From Pseudomonadales bacterium (lineage in GTDB: Bacteria; Pseudomonadota; Gammaproteobacteria; Pseudomonadales; UBA5518): a DNA stretch of 64,000 nucleotides. Shown here piece by piece: positions 1-12,000 of this stretch. Under the pieces are notes generated by a model. That model was not told where the DNA came from, ran no database searches, and saw nothing but the letters and a program-made list of their open reading frames with translations. The stretch covers positions 744,001-808,000 of the forward strand of contig JACKOP010000001.1 in assembly GCA_024234165.1 (NCBI GenBank), given 5' to 3'. The number at the start of each line of letters is the position of its first letter. Position 1 is the first letter of the stretch. Both the position numbers and the translations under genes were made by a program.

Positions 1-3000
1 TGGTGTTGTTGTTCTCGAACGCCCCCTCGTAGACCTGCAAGCCCGCGTCGGCACGCACCAGCAAGTACATGCTGCCCGTGATCCCGTACGGCAGCGCAAG
101 GTTCGCCGACGCCGTGTACGTCTCGTTCGGCAGGATCACCCCACTGTGCACGACCTGCCCGAGCAGCACGTCGCTCGCATCGAACACGGTGTCGCTCGAC
201 AGGTAGACGCTGTCGGTCCACTGCCCGACGTCGGTCACCGAGTCGCCGAGGTTGCGCACGCGCCACACCAGCGCCGCATTGGCGCCTTCCGACGCTGTCG
301 CCGGACCCACCGCCACCTCGACCTGCAGGTCCGCGTACGGGGCATCGAGCGCGATCGTGCGCGCCGGCAACCAGGTGTTGTCGGCGCGCGTGTCGGGCTC
401 GAGCACCTCGCCGAGCGCGTCGCTGATCACGCTGAGGTAGAACGTGCCCTGCAGCTTCAACGGTACCGTGACCGTGTGTGCGGCGTCGTAGCTCGCACCG
501 GCCGCAAGCGCGCCACTGCGCGCCACCGTCGCGAGCACGATGTCGTCGGCGTTGCCGATCACGTTGTCGCGGCTCAGTACGATGCGATCCGACCACGCCG
601 ACTGCGCGGTAGCGACCGTGCCGTTGTTCTTCACCGTCCACGCGAGCTCGATGACATCACCACCGCGCGCCGCCGTCGGCGCCGTCAGCGCACTGACCGT
701 CAAGTCCGGATAATCGACCGCCTCCGCCTGGCGCGTGATCAGCGCCTGGTTGTTGCCCTCGGCGTTGAAGCCATCGGCCACTTCGCGCACGTCGTTGCGC
801 GTGTCGGTGCTGACCGTGATCTCGAGCTCACCCGCCCCGCGCAGTCCTGCCGGCAGCGTGAACACGAACTGGCGCGCACGCGCTTCACCCGCCGCCGGCA
901 CGCCCGCCCCGCCCACCGCAGGGTCGAACTGCAACTGGTTGTCGAGCAGCATCTCGCCGGTGCTCGCGTTGCGCACCTGGATGCGGTCGTACCAGCCGCC
1001 GATCGGCGCGGCGTTGCCGGCGTTGAGGTCATCCCAGCTCACGGTGACCGTGGCGCCCGCCTTCAGGTTCTGCGGCTGCACCTCGAGGTTCGCGACCCGC
1101 AGGTCGGGGGCGGATATCACGGTGAGCTGCGCCGTGTTGTTGCTCTCCCCGGTGCCCTCGGCGTTGCCTTCGGCGATCTTCTCGCCCGTGTCCGCGCTCA
1201 GCGTGAACTGGAAGCGGCCGATCGCGTTGGCACCGCTCGGCCACGCGAAGCTCACGCTGCGTTCGATATGGGCTCCTGCCGCCAGCTCCTCGTCCGCCGG
1301 AATCGCGGCGTCCGCGCTGGCGTTGTAGACCAGCGCACCGCTCACCAGGTTGCGCACCTGGATGCCGTCGCTCCACGGAACCCGGACCGGTGCGTTGCCC
1401 GCGTTGCTCACGCGCCAGCGCAGCGTGACACTGCTGCCGGGCGCCCAGCCCGCCGCCGGCTCGACGACCACGTTCGAGATCAGCAGATCGGGGTAGCGCG
1501 CCAGCTCCGAACCGAACTCGATGCGTGCGCTGTTGTTGTTCTCGGCCTGGCCGAAGGCACCCTGCTCGGCGACCGCGTTGGCCACGTCGGTGAGCACGTC
1601 GACCTGCATGCGCCCGGCGCCCGCGCTGCCCTCGGGCAGGCGGATCACGAGGCTGCGCGCCGCACTCGCGCCCGCCGCGAGCGCATCACCCGCGAAGGCA
1701 ACCAGCACGTTCGCCACCAGTTCGCCGCCACGGTCGAGGTTGCGCACGATCACGCGCTCGTCCCACGGACCCGCCGCCGCCTCGTCGCCGCTGTTGGTGA
1801 CCGACCAGCTGAGCGTGATCTCGCGGCCGGACTCGATCGTACCGTCCCCGGCCGCCGTCACCGCCAGATCCTGCACCACCAGGTCCGGTCCCGGGCGCGT
1901 GCCGAGCACCAGTTCGATCGGCGCCGACAGCGACACATCGCTCACGTTGAACGCGTAGCTCGCCTCGCCCGTCGTGTAATAGCGGCCTTCGACCAGCAGG
2001 GTATAGGTGCCGGTAAACGGCAGCTCGAGCACGTCGACATCATCGCCGGTCGAGTTCATCACGCCCGGACCGAACACCGGCCGGCCCCACGGGTCGAGCA
2101 GGCGCCAGTACACGTCGCCGCCGCTGCGCGCCGTCACGTCGAAGTAGAAGCGCTCGCCGGCCACGACGTCGAAACGGTACGCGTCGGTCTCGGTCGACGG
2201 CGTCAGCGTGGCGTTCACCGTGGTACCCGGCGTCAGCACGCCCGCACTGGCGAGATCGAGCAGGCGGAAGCTGTAGCTGCCGGTGATGTCGGCGGCGTAC
2301 GTCGTGTCGACGGGTGCCTGCACCGTCAGCGTGTACTCGCCCGGTCCCAGGTCGAAGATCGACGTACCGTCGCTCGAATCGCTGGCACGGAACGGCCGGT
2401 TCGACGCCACGGCGCCTTGCGGTCCGCTCAGCGTCCAGCGCAGGTAGTAGTTGTCGTAGTTCGTGTTCGCGGCGAGGAAGTCGAAGTACACCCGCTTCGC
2501 GTCATCGAGCGTGAAGTGGTAGACATCGCGCTGCCCCGCTACCGTGATCGCCTCGCTCTGCGTCGCGCCGAGCGCGAGCGCGAGCGAGCGGTCGTTCACC
2601 GTGTTCACGCGCAGGCTGTACGTCTGCGCCGCCGTCTGGTAGTAGCGCGACTCGACGAGCAGCGTGTACTCGCCAGCGTAGGCGAGCGTCAGCGGACCCA
2701 CGTCGTAAGACGTCGGGTTGTTGAAGTTCGAGGGACCGAACACCGGGCGCCCGAACGGATCGAGCAACCGCCAGTAGGCGTCGCCACCGCTGCGCGCCGT
2801 GATGTCGAAGAAGTACGCCTGGCCGGCTTCCGCCGTGAAACGGTACGCGTCGGTCTCGGCGGCCGGGTCGAAGCTGCTGCTCACCGTGGTATCGAGCGCG
2901 AGCGGTGTTGCCGCGGCCAGATCGAGCAGGCGGAAGCCGTAGCTGCCGGTGATGTCGGCGGCGTAGCTGGTGTCGGTCGGTGCGTGCACCGTCAGCGTGT

Positions 3001-6000
3001 ATTCGCCCGGACCCAGATCGAGGATCGAGGTGCCGTCGCTCGAATCGCTGGCACGGAACGGTCGGTTCGACACCACCTCACCCAGCGGTCCGCTCAGCGT
3101 CCAGCGCAGGTAGTAATTGTCGTAGCTCGTGGTTGCCGAGAGGAAATCGAAATACATCCGCTTCGCTTCATCCAGCGTGAAGCGGTAGACGTCGTGCTGC
3201 CCGGGCACCGCGATCGCCTGGCTCTGCGTCTCGCCAGGCACGAGCGTGAACTCGTCGTCGCTGACCGTGTTCACGCGCAGACTGTACGTCTGTACCGCCG
3301 TCTGGTAGTAGCGCGACTCGACCAGCAGCGTGTACTCGCCGGCGTAGGCCAGCGTCAGCGGACCCACATCCTCGTAATACGCCGTGCTGTTGAACCCCGA
3401 CGGGCCGAACACCACCTGCCCGAACGGGTCGATGAGCCGCCAGCGCGCATCGCCGCCGCTGCGCGCCGTGATGTCGAAGAAGACCTTCTGGCCTGCGTCT
3501 GCGGTGAAGCGGTACGCGTCGGTCTCGTTCGCCGGATCGAAGCTGCCGCTCACCGTGGTATCGAGCGCGAGCTCGGTGGTCTGTGCCAGATCGAGCAGGC
3601 GGAACGCGTAGCTGCCGGTAGCGCCCTGGACGCTGAGCACGTAGTCGCCCGCGGCGAGATCCAGCACACTCAGCCCTTCGGCCGAATCGCTGGCCGTGAA
3701 GGACTTGCCCCCCACCAATGTCCCGCGCGGGCCGCTCAGCGTCCAGCGCAATGCGGCGTTGTTCGTCAATGCATCGAAGTACGCCCGCGTCGACGCATCG
3801 AGCGTGAACGCGAAGCGGTCGACCTCGCTCGCCGTACCCAGCGTGCCGTTCGTGGTCTCCCCGAGGGTCAGCTCCGGGAACACCGGCGCGGTACCGGCGG
3901 TGAGCGCGAGCGTTACGTCGTCGAGATCGTTGTGCGCGCGCCAGCCGCCGTTGCGCGCACCGAAGGCCATCCGCCCCTCGTAGGGCAGCATGCCGGCGAC
4001 GAAATAATCCTCGACGACCGCGACCTCGCTGCCCCCTTCCGGCGTCAGGTACACCGACACCGTGCTGCCGTCGGCGGTGGCCTCGATCACGATGCGCGCG
4101 TGGTTGAACTTGCCGTCGTCGAGCCGGAACCCGGGCATCAGCGTGTTCAGGTTGAACTCGGCCAGCTTGCTGCCGTTGAAGTGCAGCGAGACGTGGTTGT
4201 CGCTGACTTCGCCGTTGTTGACCGGGTCGAAGCCGACACCGAAGCTGCCGGCGAGGTTCGGCTCCTCGCCGAACTGCGGTGCGTTGCCACCCCGCCCCCA
4301 CAGTGAAGTATCGAGCCACGCAAAGCTGATGCCGTCACCCTGGTTCGACACGCGCGTGATGCGCAGATCGAACCCCGCCTCGACCGTGGCCGGCACCACA
4401 CCCGGATGCGTCGCCGTGAAGCCGATCGTGTTGATGCCGGTGACGCTGCCGGGCAACAGGCGCAGAAACGGATCCGGTGCGGGGTCGCCATCGGGCTGCC
4501 GGTAGTTCACCAGGCCGATCGCATCGAGATCGAAACCGTGATCACCACCCGGCGCACCACCCGAGAGCCCGGTGAGGCGCACGTAGCGCACCGCGGCGAG
4601 CCCCGACCCGGCCAGATCGTAGGAGCGAGCAAAACCCGCGTTGTTGTGTGCCTCGTCGCCGCCGCCCATCGGGGCGCGCGCGGCCGCCGTCGCCGTGACG
4701 TCGACGTAGTTGACGCCATCGAGGCTCACCTCGACGCGCAGGGCGTCGAACTCGGGCGCACCGCTGTCGGCTTCGTAGACGTTGAGGTCAGCGCCGCTGC
4801 CGTCGATCAGGCGATAGCCGCCGAGGTCGTAGACGAGCATGCCGTCCTTGCCAAGCCCGGCGGAAGCGTCGTCCGGCGCACCGGTGAACACCGTGTCCGC
4901 CACGCCGACGTCGTTGTACGACAGCGTGAGCGGAAAGTGGCCAGCCTGCAGCACCATCGGCGCCACGCCACTGCCGTAGCTCGCGCCCACGTAGGGAATG
5001 CCCGGTTCCCCGAAGTCCTGGCTGGTATGGTTGTCGGGGTTCGGCAGCACCGTGTCCGTGACACGAAAACTGAACTCGACCGGATTGCTCTCGTTGACCC
5101 TTCCCTCGACGAGCAGGATGTACGTGCCCGCATCGCGCAGCGTGGCGTGAACGTCATTCGTGTTCGACGGCCCGAACACCACGCCGCCCCACGGATCGAG
5201 CAGGCGCCAGTACGCGCTGTCGCGGTTCTCGGTGAGCAGGTCGAACAGCAGGCGGCTGCGCGCCGGGGCGTCGATGCGATAGGCGAGCGTCTCGCGCCCG
5301 CTCGCGAGTGTGGCGGAAACGGTATCGCCGAGGACGAGTTCCGCTGCCTGCCCCAGATCGAAGAGGCGAAAGCCGTAGTCGCCGACTGCGTCGTTGTCGG
5401 GATCGACGATCAGCGTGTAGTCACCGGCCGCCAGATCGAGTACCGGCGATGCGCCGAAATCGGCGGAGTCGCTGTCGCTGAACGCGCGTGAGGACACCAC
5501 GGTGCCGCGCGGTCCGCTCAAGGACCACTTGAACGCACTGCTGTTCGTCAGCGAATCGAAACAGAGCCGGCTCGCGGCGTCGAGCGTGAAGGTATACAGA
5601 TGCCGATCACCGGCGTGCGCGATCGCATCCGCGACGGTGGCACCCAGCGTCAGCGCCGTCTGCGTGTCGCTGACCGGCTGCACGTTGAACGTGTAGAGCG
5701 CGTCGCCATCGGGCTGCACGCGACCCTCGAGCAGCAGCGTGTACTCGCCGTCCCATGCCAGCGTGACCAGGCCGGCGTCGGCGTTGAACGCGGTCGGACC
5801 GAACACGTTGCGCCCGAACGGATCGACCAGCCGCCAGTAGGTATCGCCACCGCTGTCGTCGATGCGATCCAGGTAGACCCGCTGCCCGGCGCTCGCGCTG
5901 AAGCGGTAGGCCATCGTCTGCTTCACCGGACTGAGCCGTCCCGACACCGGCGTGCCGGGCGTGATCGTACCGGCTGCAGCCAGATCGAGCAGCCGGAACG

Positions 6001-9000
6001 CGAACGCGGGCGTACCATCGCCCGTATCACGCACGCTCAGCGTGTAATCACCCGCCGGCAGATCGAAGACACTCGTGCTGTTCCTGCCGTCCCACGAGTC
6101 GCTCTGGTCGAAGCGCTGCTCGGAGACGATCACGCCGCGCGGCCCCTCGAGCGTCCAGCGCAGCGAGCTGCTGTTGGTCAGCGCATCGAAGTAGAGCCGC
6201 CCCGGCTCGTCGAGCGTGAACGTGTGCTGCACCCGCTGCCCCGGCGTGGCGATGGCGCCGTACACCACGCCCTCGGTGCGCGCGCGCACCAGCGCCGGGT
6301 TGCCGTGGCCGCTGGCGTCGGCGAGCGTGTCGCCCACCGTCTCGTCGGCCTTCAGGTACGCGACCAGCCCGCTCTCGTCGCCCGCAAGCGCTGCGTCCTT
6401 CGCCGCCGCGATCGCTTCGTTGCTGCGCGCACCCTGCCATACCCGCAGATCGTCGATGCGCCCGATGAATCCGCTGTAATTCGTGGAAGGCTCCGGAGCA
6501 TAACCGACCAGCAGCGGTACTTCCTGATCGAGAGCGGCCTGCGTGCGCAACGCACCGCTCAAGCGCTCCACGCCGTCGACCAGCAGCCGCATGCCACCGC
6601 CGGCACGGTCGAACACCACCGCGACGTGGTGCCACTCGCCGGCATTCAGCACGCCGGCCACACTCTGCACACTCTGCTGACCACTCGCGTCGGTACTGCC
6701 GATCCAGACCGAACCGTTGTTCTGCAGCCACACCGAGTAGCTGCGCGCAGCAGAGTTCCCGTTGCCCTTGTAGAACAGTGGCGTCCAGGTGTTCCCGAAT
6801 CGCTCGATGTAGACGTTCGCCTCGAGCGTGAGCGCAGCACTGCCGATCTCGAGGTCCGCCTCATCGGCGATCTCGAGGTACTGCAGACCGTTCAGCCCGA
6901 TCGCGCCACCGAGCTGCCCTTCGACCCAGCGCGGCTCCATGCCGCTCGCCACACCGGGCGCGATCGCCACCGTGCTGTCAGCAACCGGCAGCACGCGCAG
7001 ACCGTAGTCGGTCACCGCGCCGAGCTGGTCGCGACGCCCTTCGACCAGCAGCGTGTAGGTGCCGGACCACGGCAGTGTGCGCAGCCCCACGTCGTCGCTG
7101 GGCAGGTAGTTCGGCCCCCACAGCGTGCGTCCCCACGGATCGAGCAGCCGCCAGTACGGCGCGCCGCCCGTGGCTGTAGTCACGTCGAAGAACAGACGAT
7201 CGCCCGCGCTCGCGTCGAACCGGTAGGCGTCGGTCTCGTTGCCCGGGCGCAGTTGCCCGCTGAAGGTCTCGCCGAGTGTGAGCAAGGCGGCATCACCCAG
7301 ATCGAGCAGACGGAATGCGTAGCTGCCACCGTTGCCCGGTGCTGCCGTCACACGCAGCTCGTAGTCACCCGGCGCCAGCGTCAGGATGCTCGTGCCGTCG
7401 CTCGCGTCGCTCTGCTGGAACGGCCTGTCACTGACCACACTGCCGCGCGGACCGCTGAGGTACCAGCGCATGTAATGGTTGTCGAGCAACGAATCGAAAG
7501 AGAACGTGCGTTCCTCGTCCAGCGTGAAGCGGTAGTAGTCGCTCTCGCCGGTGGCAACGCGCCCGGCAACCACGCCACTGGTGGCATCCCACAGCGTGCG
7601 CACCGTCGCATCGTGCGCGTGGCCACTCGCATCGCCCAGCGTGTGGCCCGAAGCCTCGTTTGCCGGCAGGTACAGCACCAGCCCGGTCTCGTCACCCTGC
7701 AGCGCAGCCGCGTAGTCGGCCGCGATCTGCCCGGCGCTGCGTGCCAGGTTCCATACGCGGACTTCGTCGATTGCGCCAACGAAACTCCCCCAGCCTTCAC
7801 GCACACCGCCGAGGTACAGCGGATTGGTGTTCGCGGTCGATGGCGTGGTGCTCAGGGCGCCGCTCGCCGCTGCCACACCGTCCAGATAGAGCGTCATCAC
7901 GCCCGTGTCACGATCCATCACCGCCGCGACGTGGTGCCACTGCCCGAGCTTGACCGAACCGTTCGCGGTGTTGATGCTCTGGTTCTGGTTGTTGCCCGAG
8001 GACAGGTGCAGATAGCCGGAGGAGTTCAGCCACAGCGTGAACGAGCGCTGATTCCCGTTGCCATTGCCCTTGTAGGCGAGCGCCTGCCAGGTGCCCGTGT
8101 ACGCATCGACCCGGAACCAGGTCTCGAAGGTCAGCGTGCCGGTCATCGCAAGCGCGTCGTCGTGCGCGACCTCGGCCCAGCGGTACTGATCGAGCTGCAG
8201 CGCGCCGTCGATCCTGCCGGGAACGAAATGATCGTCGACGCCGTAGTTCTCGCCGGGCACGATGTCGGCCACGTCGTCGACGACGGGCTGTACGCGGAAC
8301 GAATACGCCGCGCTGCCGCTGGTGTAGTAGCGACCCTCGACGAACAGCGTGTAGGTGCCGTCGCGCGTGAGCGTCACCGGCCCGACGTCGTAGCCGGCGG
8401 AGTTCATGTTCGCTGGACCGAACACCGTGCGCCCGCTCGGATCGACGAGCCGCCAGTACACGTCGCCGCCACTGCGCGCGAGGATGTCGAACAGCAGCCG
8501 ATCGCCGCTCGTACCCTCGAAGCGGTACACATCGGTCTCATTCGCCGGATCCAGAACCTCGTTCAGCGTCTGCCCGAGCGTGATCGCCGTGGCGCTCGCC
8601 AGATCACGCAGCACGAAGGCATAGTCACCGGTGGCATCGCCGTTGCCGTCGACGGTGAGCGTGTAGTCTCCCGCCGGCAATGTGAACAGGCTGGTGCCGT
8701 CGTAGGAATCGCTGCCGGTAAAGGAACGTCCTGCCACTTCGGTGCCCGTCGGGCCGGTGAGCGACCAGTTCAGCGCGGAGTTGTTGGTCAGCGAATCGAC
8801 GTAGAGCCGTGTTGGCGCGGTGAGTGTGAAGTGGTACAGATCGCGCTGGCCGGCGTGTGCGATGCCCCCATCCACACGCGTATCGAGCGCCAGCGTCGCC
8901 TCGTCGTCGCTCACCGGCTGCACATTGAACGTATAGCTCGCGGTGCCGGTGGTGTAGTAACGCCCCTCGATCAGCAGCGTGTAGCTGCCGCTCTTCGCCA

Positions 9001-12000
9001 GCGTCAGCACGTCCTGGTCCGAGCTGCCGTCAGTCCAGTTCATGTAGCGCGGCCCGAACACCGTGCGCCCGTCGGGGTCGACCAGGCGCCAGTACACATC
9101 GCCGCCGCTGCGCGCCTGTACGTCGAAGAAGAAGCGCTCGCCGGCCGTGGCGTCGAAACGCCAGGCCTGCGTCGCGTTGGCCGGGTCCAGCGTTCCCGAC
9201 ACCGCGGTACCCGGCGTCAGCTCGGTAGCGCTCGCGGTGCTGGTCAGCCGGAAACTGAAATCACCGGTCGCGTCCCCGCTGCCGTCGACGACGAGCGTGT
9301 AATCGCCGGCCGCAAGCCGCAACACGCTGTTGCCATCGACGGAATCGCCGGAGCGCAACGCACGCGCGGACACCACCGTGCCGCGCGGCCCGTTCAGCGT
9401 CCAGTTCAGCGTGCTGCTGTTGGTGCGCGAATCGAAATGGAGCGTCGTGAGCGCATCGAGCGTAAAGGTGTACGTAGTGCGCGCGCCAGCCACGGCGATC
9501 GTACCGCTGGTGACCTCACCGAGTTCGAGTGCGACCGGCGCCGCATCGACCAGCTCGTGTACGTCGAAGGTATACGCAAAGCTCCCGGTGTACTGCGTGA
9601 CCCAGATGCGCCCTTCGACCAGCAGCGTGTAACGCCCGGCGAGCGGCACCACGAAACCGTCATCACCGCCGCTGGCATTGTTGCTGTTGAAACCGGCGGG
9701 ACCGAGCACCTGGCGTCCGTAGGGGTCGAGCAGCCGCCACGAGACCCAGTTGCCGTAATCGGGGCTGAGGGCCGCCACGTCGAGGTAGAGCCGTTGTCCC
9801 GCACTCGCCTCGAAGGCGTACAGGTCGGTCTCGTTGGCCGGGTTCAGCGTCGCGCTGCTCGCCTCGCCGAGCGTGAGTTCGGTCGCGGCCGCGGTATCGA
9901 GCACGCGGAACGAATAGGCACCGGTCGTCGAGCCGTCGGCGCGCACGCGCAGCTGGTACGTTCCGGGCAGCACCAGCTGCACGGCGGGATTCGCCGAACC
10001 GTACTCCCACGATTCGCTGTAGTAGAAACTGCGGTCGGAGACTTCCACGCCACGCGGGCCGGTCAGGGTCCAGCGGAAACTCCCGTTGTTGTTCGGCGCG
10101 AGGCTGTCGACAAGAACCAGCGTCGGCTCGTCGACCGTGAACACGTAGTCGTCGGTCTCGCCAGCTGCGGCGATAGTCCCGCTGACGGTAGCCCCGAGCG
10201 TGAGCGCCGTTCCCTCCAGCGCCGGTGGCGGTGTATTGCCCTGCAAGCGCAGGTTGAAACCGTAGCTGATGGTGCCGGAGTCCCAGATCCTGCCCTCGAG
10301 CGCCAGGTAATAGGTACCGCTCAGCAGCAGCGTCAGCGGCGCACGGTCGTCGAAATACTCGGGGCCGAACAACTGCCGACCGGTGGCGTCGAACAGGCGC
10401 CAGCCGGGGCTACCGGCCGACAGCGACAGGCGGTCGAACACGACGGCATCGCCCGCGGTGGCGTCGAAGCGGTAGACCCGGGTCGCGTTGGCCGGATCGA
10501 GCGTTCCCGTGACGTCCGCGTCGAGCGTGATCGACTCGGCCTGCGCCAGTGCCATCAGCACGAACGCAAACGCCGGCGTGGCGTCACCGTTCGCACCGAC
10601 CGTCAGCGTGTAGGTGCCCGGCGCCAGATCGAGCAGGGAATTGGCGCCGTATTCGGCAGAATCGGATACCGTGAAGGATCGCGACGACACCTCGGCGCCC
10701 CGTGGCCCGCTGAGCGACCAGGCGAGGCGGTTGTCGTAGGTGCGCGAATCGAACAGCAGCCTGCTCGCTTCGGTCAGCGTGAACGTGTAGTTGCGCTGCT
10801 GCCCCGCGTGCTCGATCGCACCACTGACCAGGGAGCCCACGCTCATCGACGCCGTCGCGTCCTCGATCTTCTGCACCTTGAAGCGAAACGCTGCCGGCGC
10901 CATCGATTCGCCTGGGAAACCCTCGATCGCGATCACGTACTCACCGTCGTACGCCGCCGTGAAGGGCGCATCGACGAAGCTGCGTGAGCCTGCCGACAAC
11001 ACGCTGTTGCCGAACGGATCGAAGAGCCGCACGGTAAAACCCGGGGAAGTGCCGTCGATCGCATCGAGGAAGAAACGCTCGCCGGCGCTGGCCGTGAAGC
11101 GGTAGAGCTGCGTTTCCACCGGCGCCAGCACCAGCGTGCCCTGGTTGCCGGCTGACGAGCGATCGGCCACCACCACACCATTGGCCTCGTCCAGGCGCCA
11201 GTAGCCGACCAGACCCGACTCGCCGCCGCCCAACAGGGTGGTGCGCTTGCCCGCGACCTCTTCTTCGCTGCGGACAACGTTCCACACCCGCACCTCGTCG
11301 ATCAGCCCGACGAAGCCCTGCTCGATTCCTTCGCGGCTACCGATCCGCAACTCGTTGCGCCCACCGTCGACATCGCCGATGACACCCGCACCGTCGTAGC
11401 TGTGCACCAGCGCGCCGTTGGCGTAGGTACGCACGGCACCGTTGTCGTACACCACTGCGATATGCGTCCAGGCATCGAGCGGCGCGACAAAACCGGTATT
11501 GACGTAGGTCCAGCCGGGATCGGTATTGGCAAACGCCCAGCGGATCGTGCCGTCGGCAAAGCGTGCCAGCAGGTACTCGCCTTCCTTGCCGACGATGACG
11601 CCGCCGCCCCCGGTACCCGCTCCCGTCGGCCGGATCCACGCCTCGATGGTCAGCGCCGAACTCATGCGCAGCGACGCACTGTCGCTCACCCGTACCGCTG
11701 CACCGTTGCCCACGAAGCGCAACGCCCGGTTGGTCTCGGCTTCGGGATAATCGAGCGGTGCGCCCGTGCTTGCGTGCGCAAATGCCGTACCCGCATCGTC
11801 CAGTCTGCCGGCAACCTCGGTGCCTGGCGTGAATGCCGTCGCGCCCGCCAGGTCGAGCAGACGGAAAGCGAAGTCGCCCTGCGCATCGCCAACGCCGTCG
11901 ACGGTCAGCGTGTAATGCCCTGCCACCAGGTGCAGCAGCGGATTGCCGTCGATGCCCCGGCCGTCCGACTGGCTGAAATCACGCGCCGCAACCTCGGTTC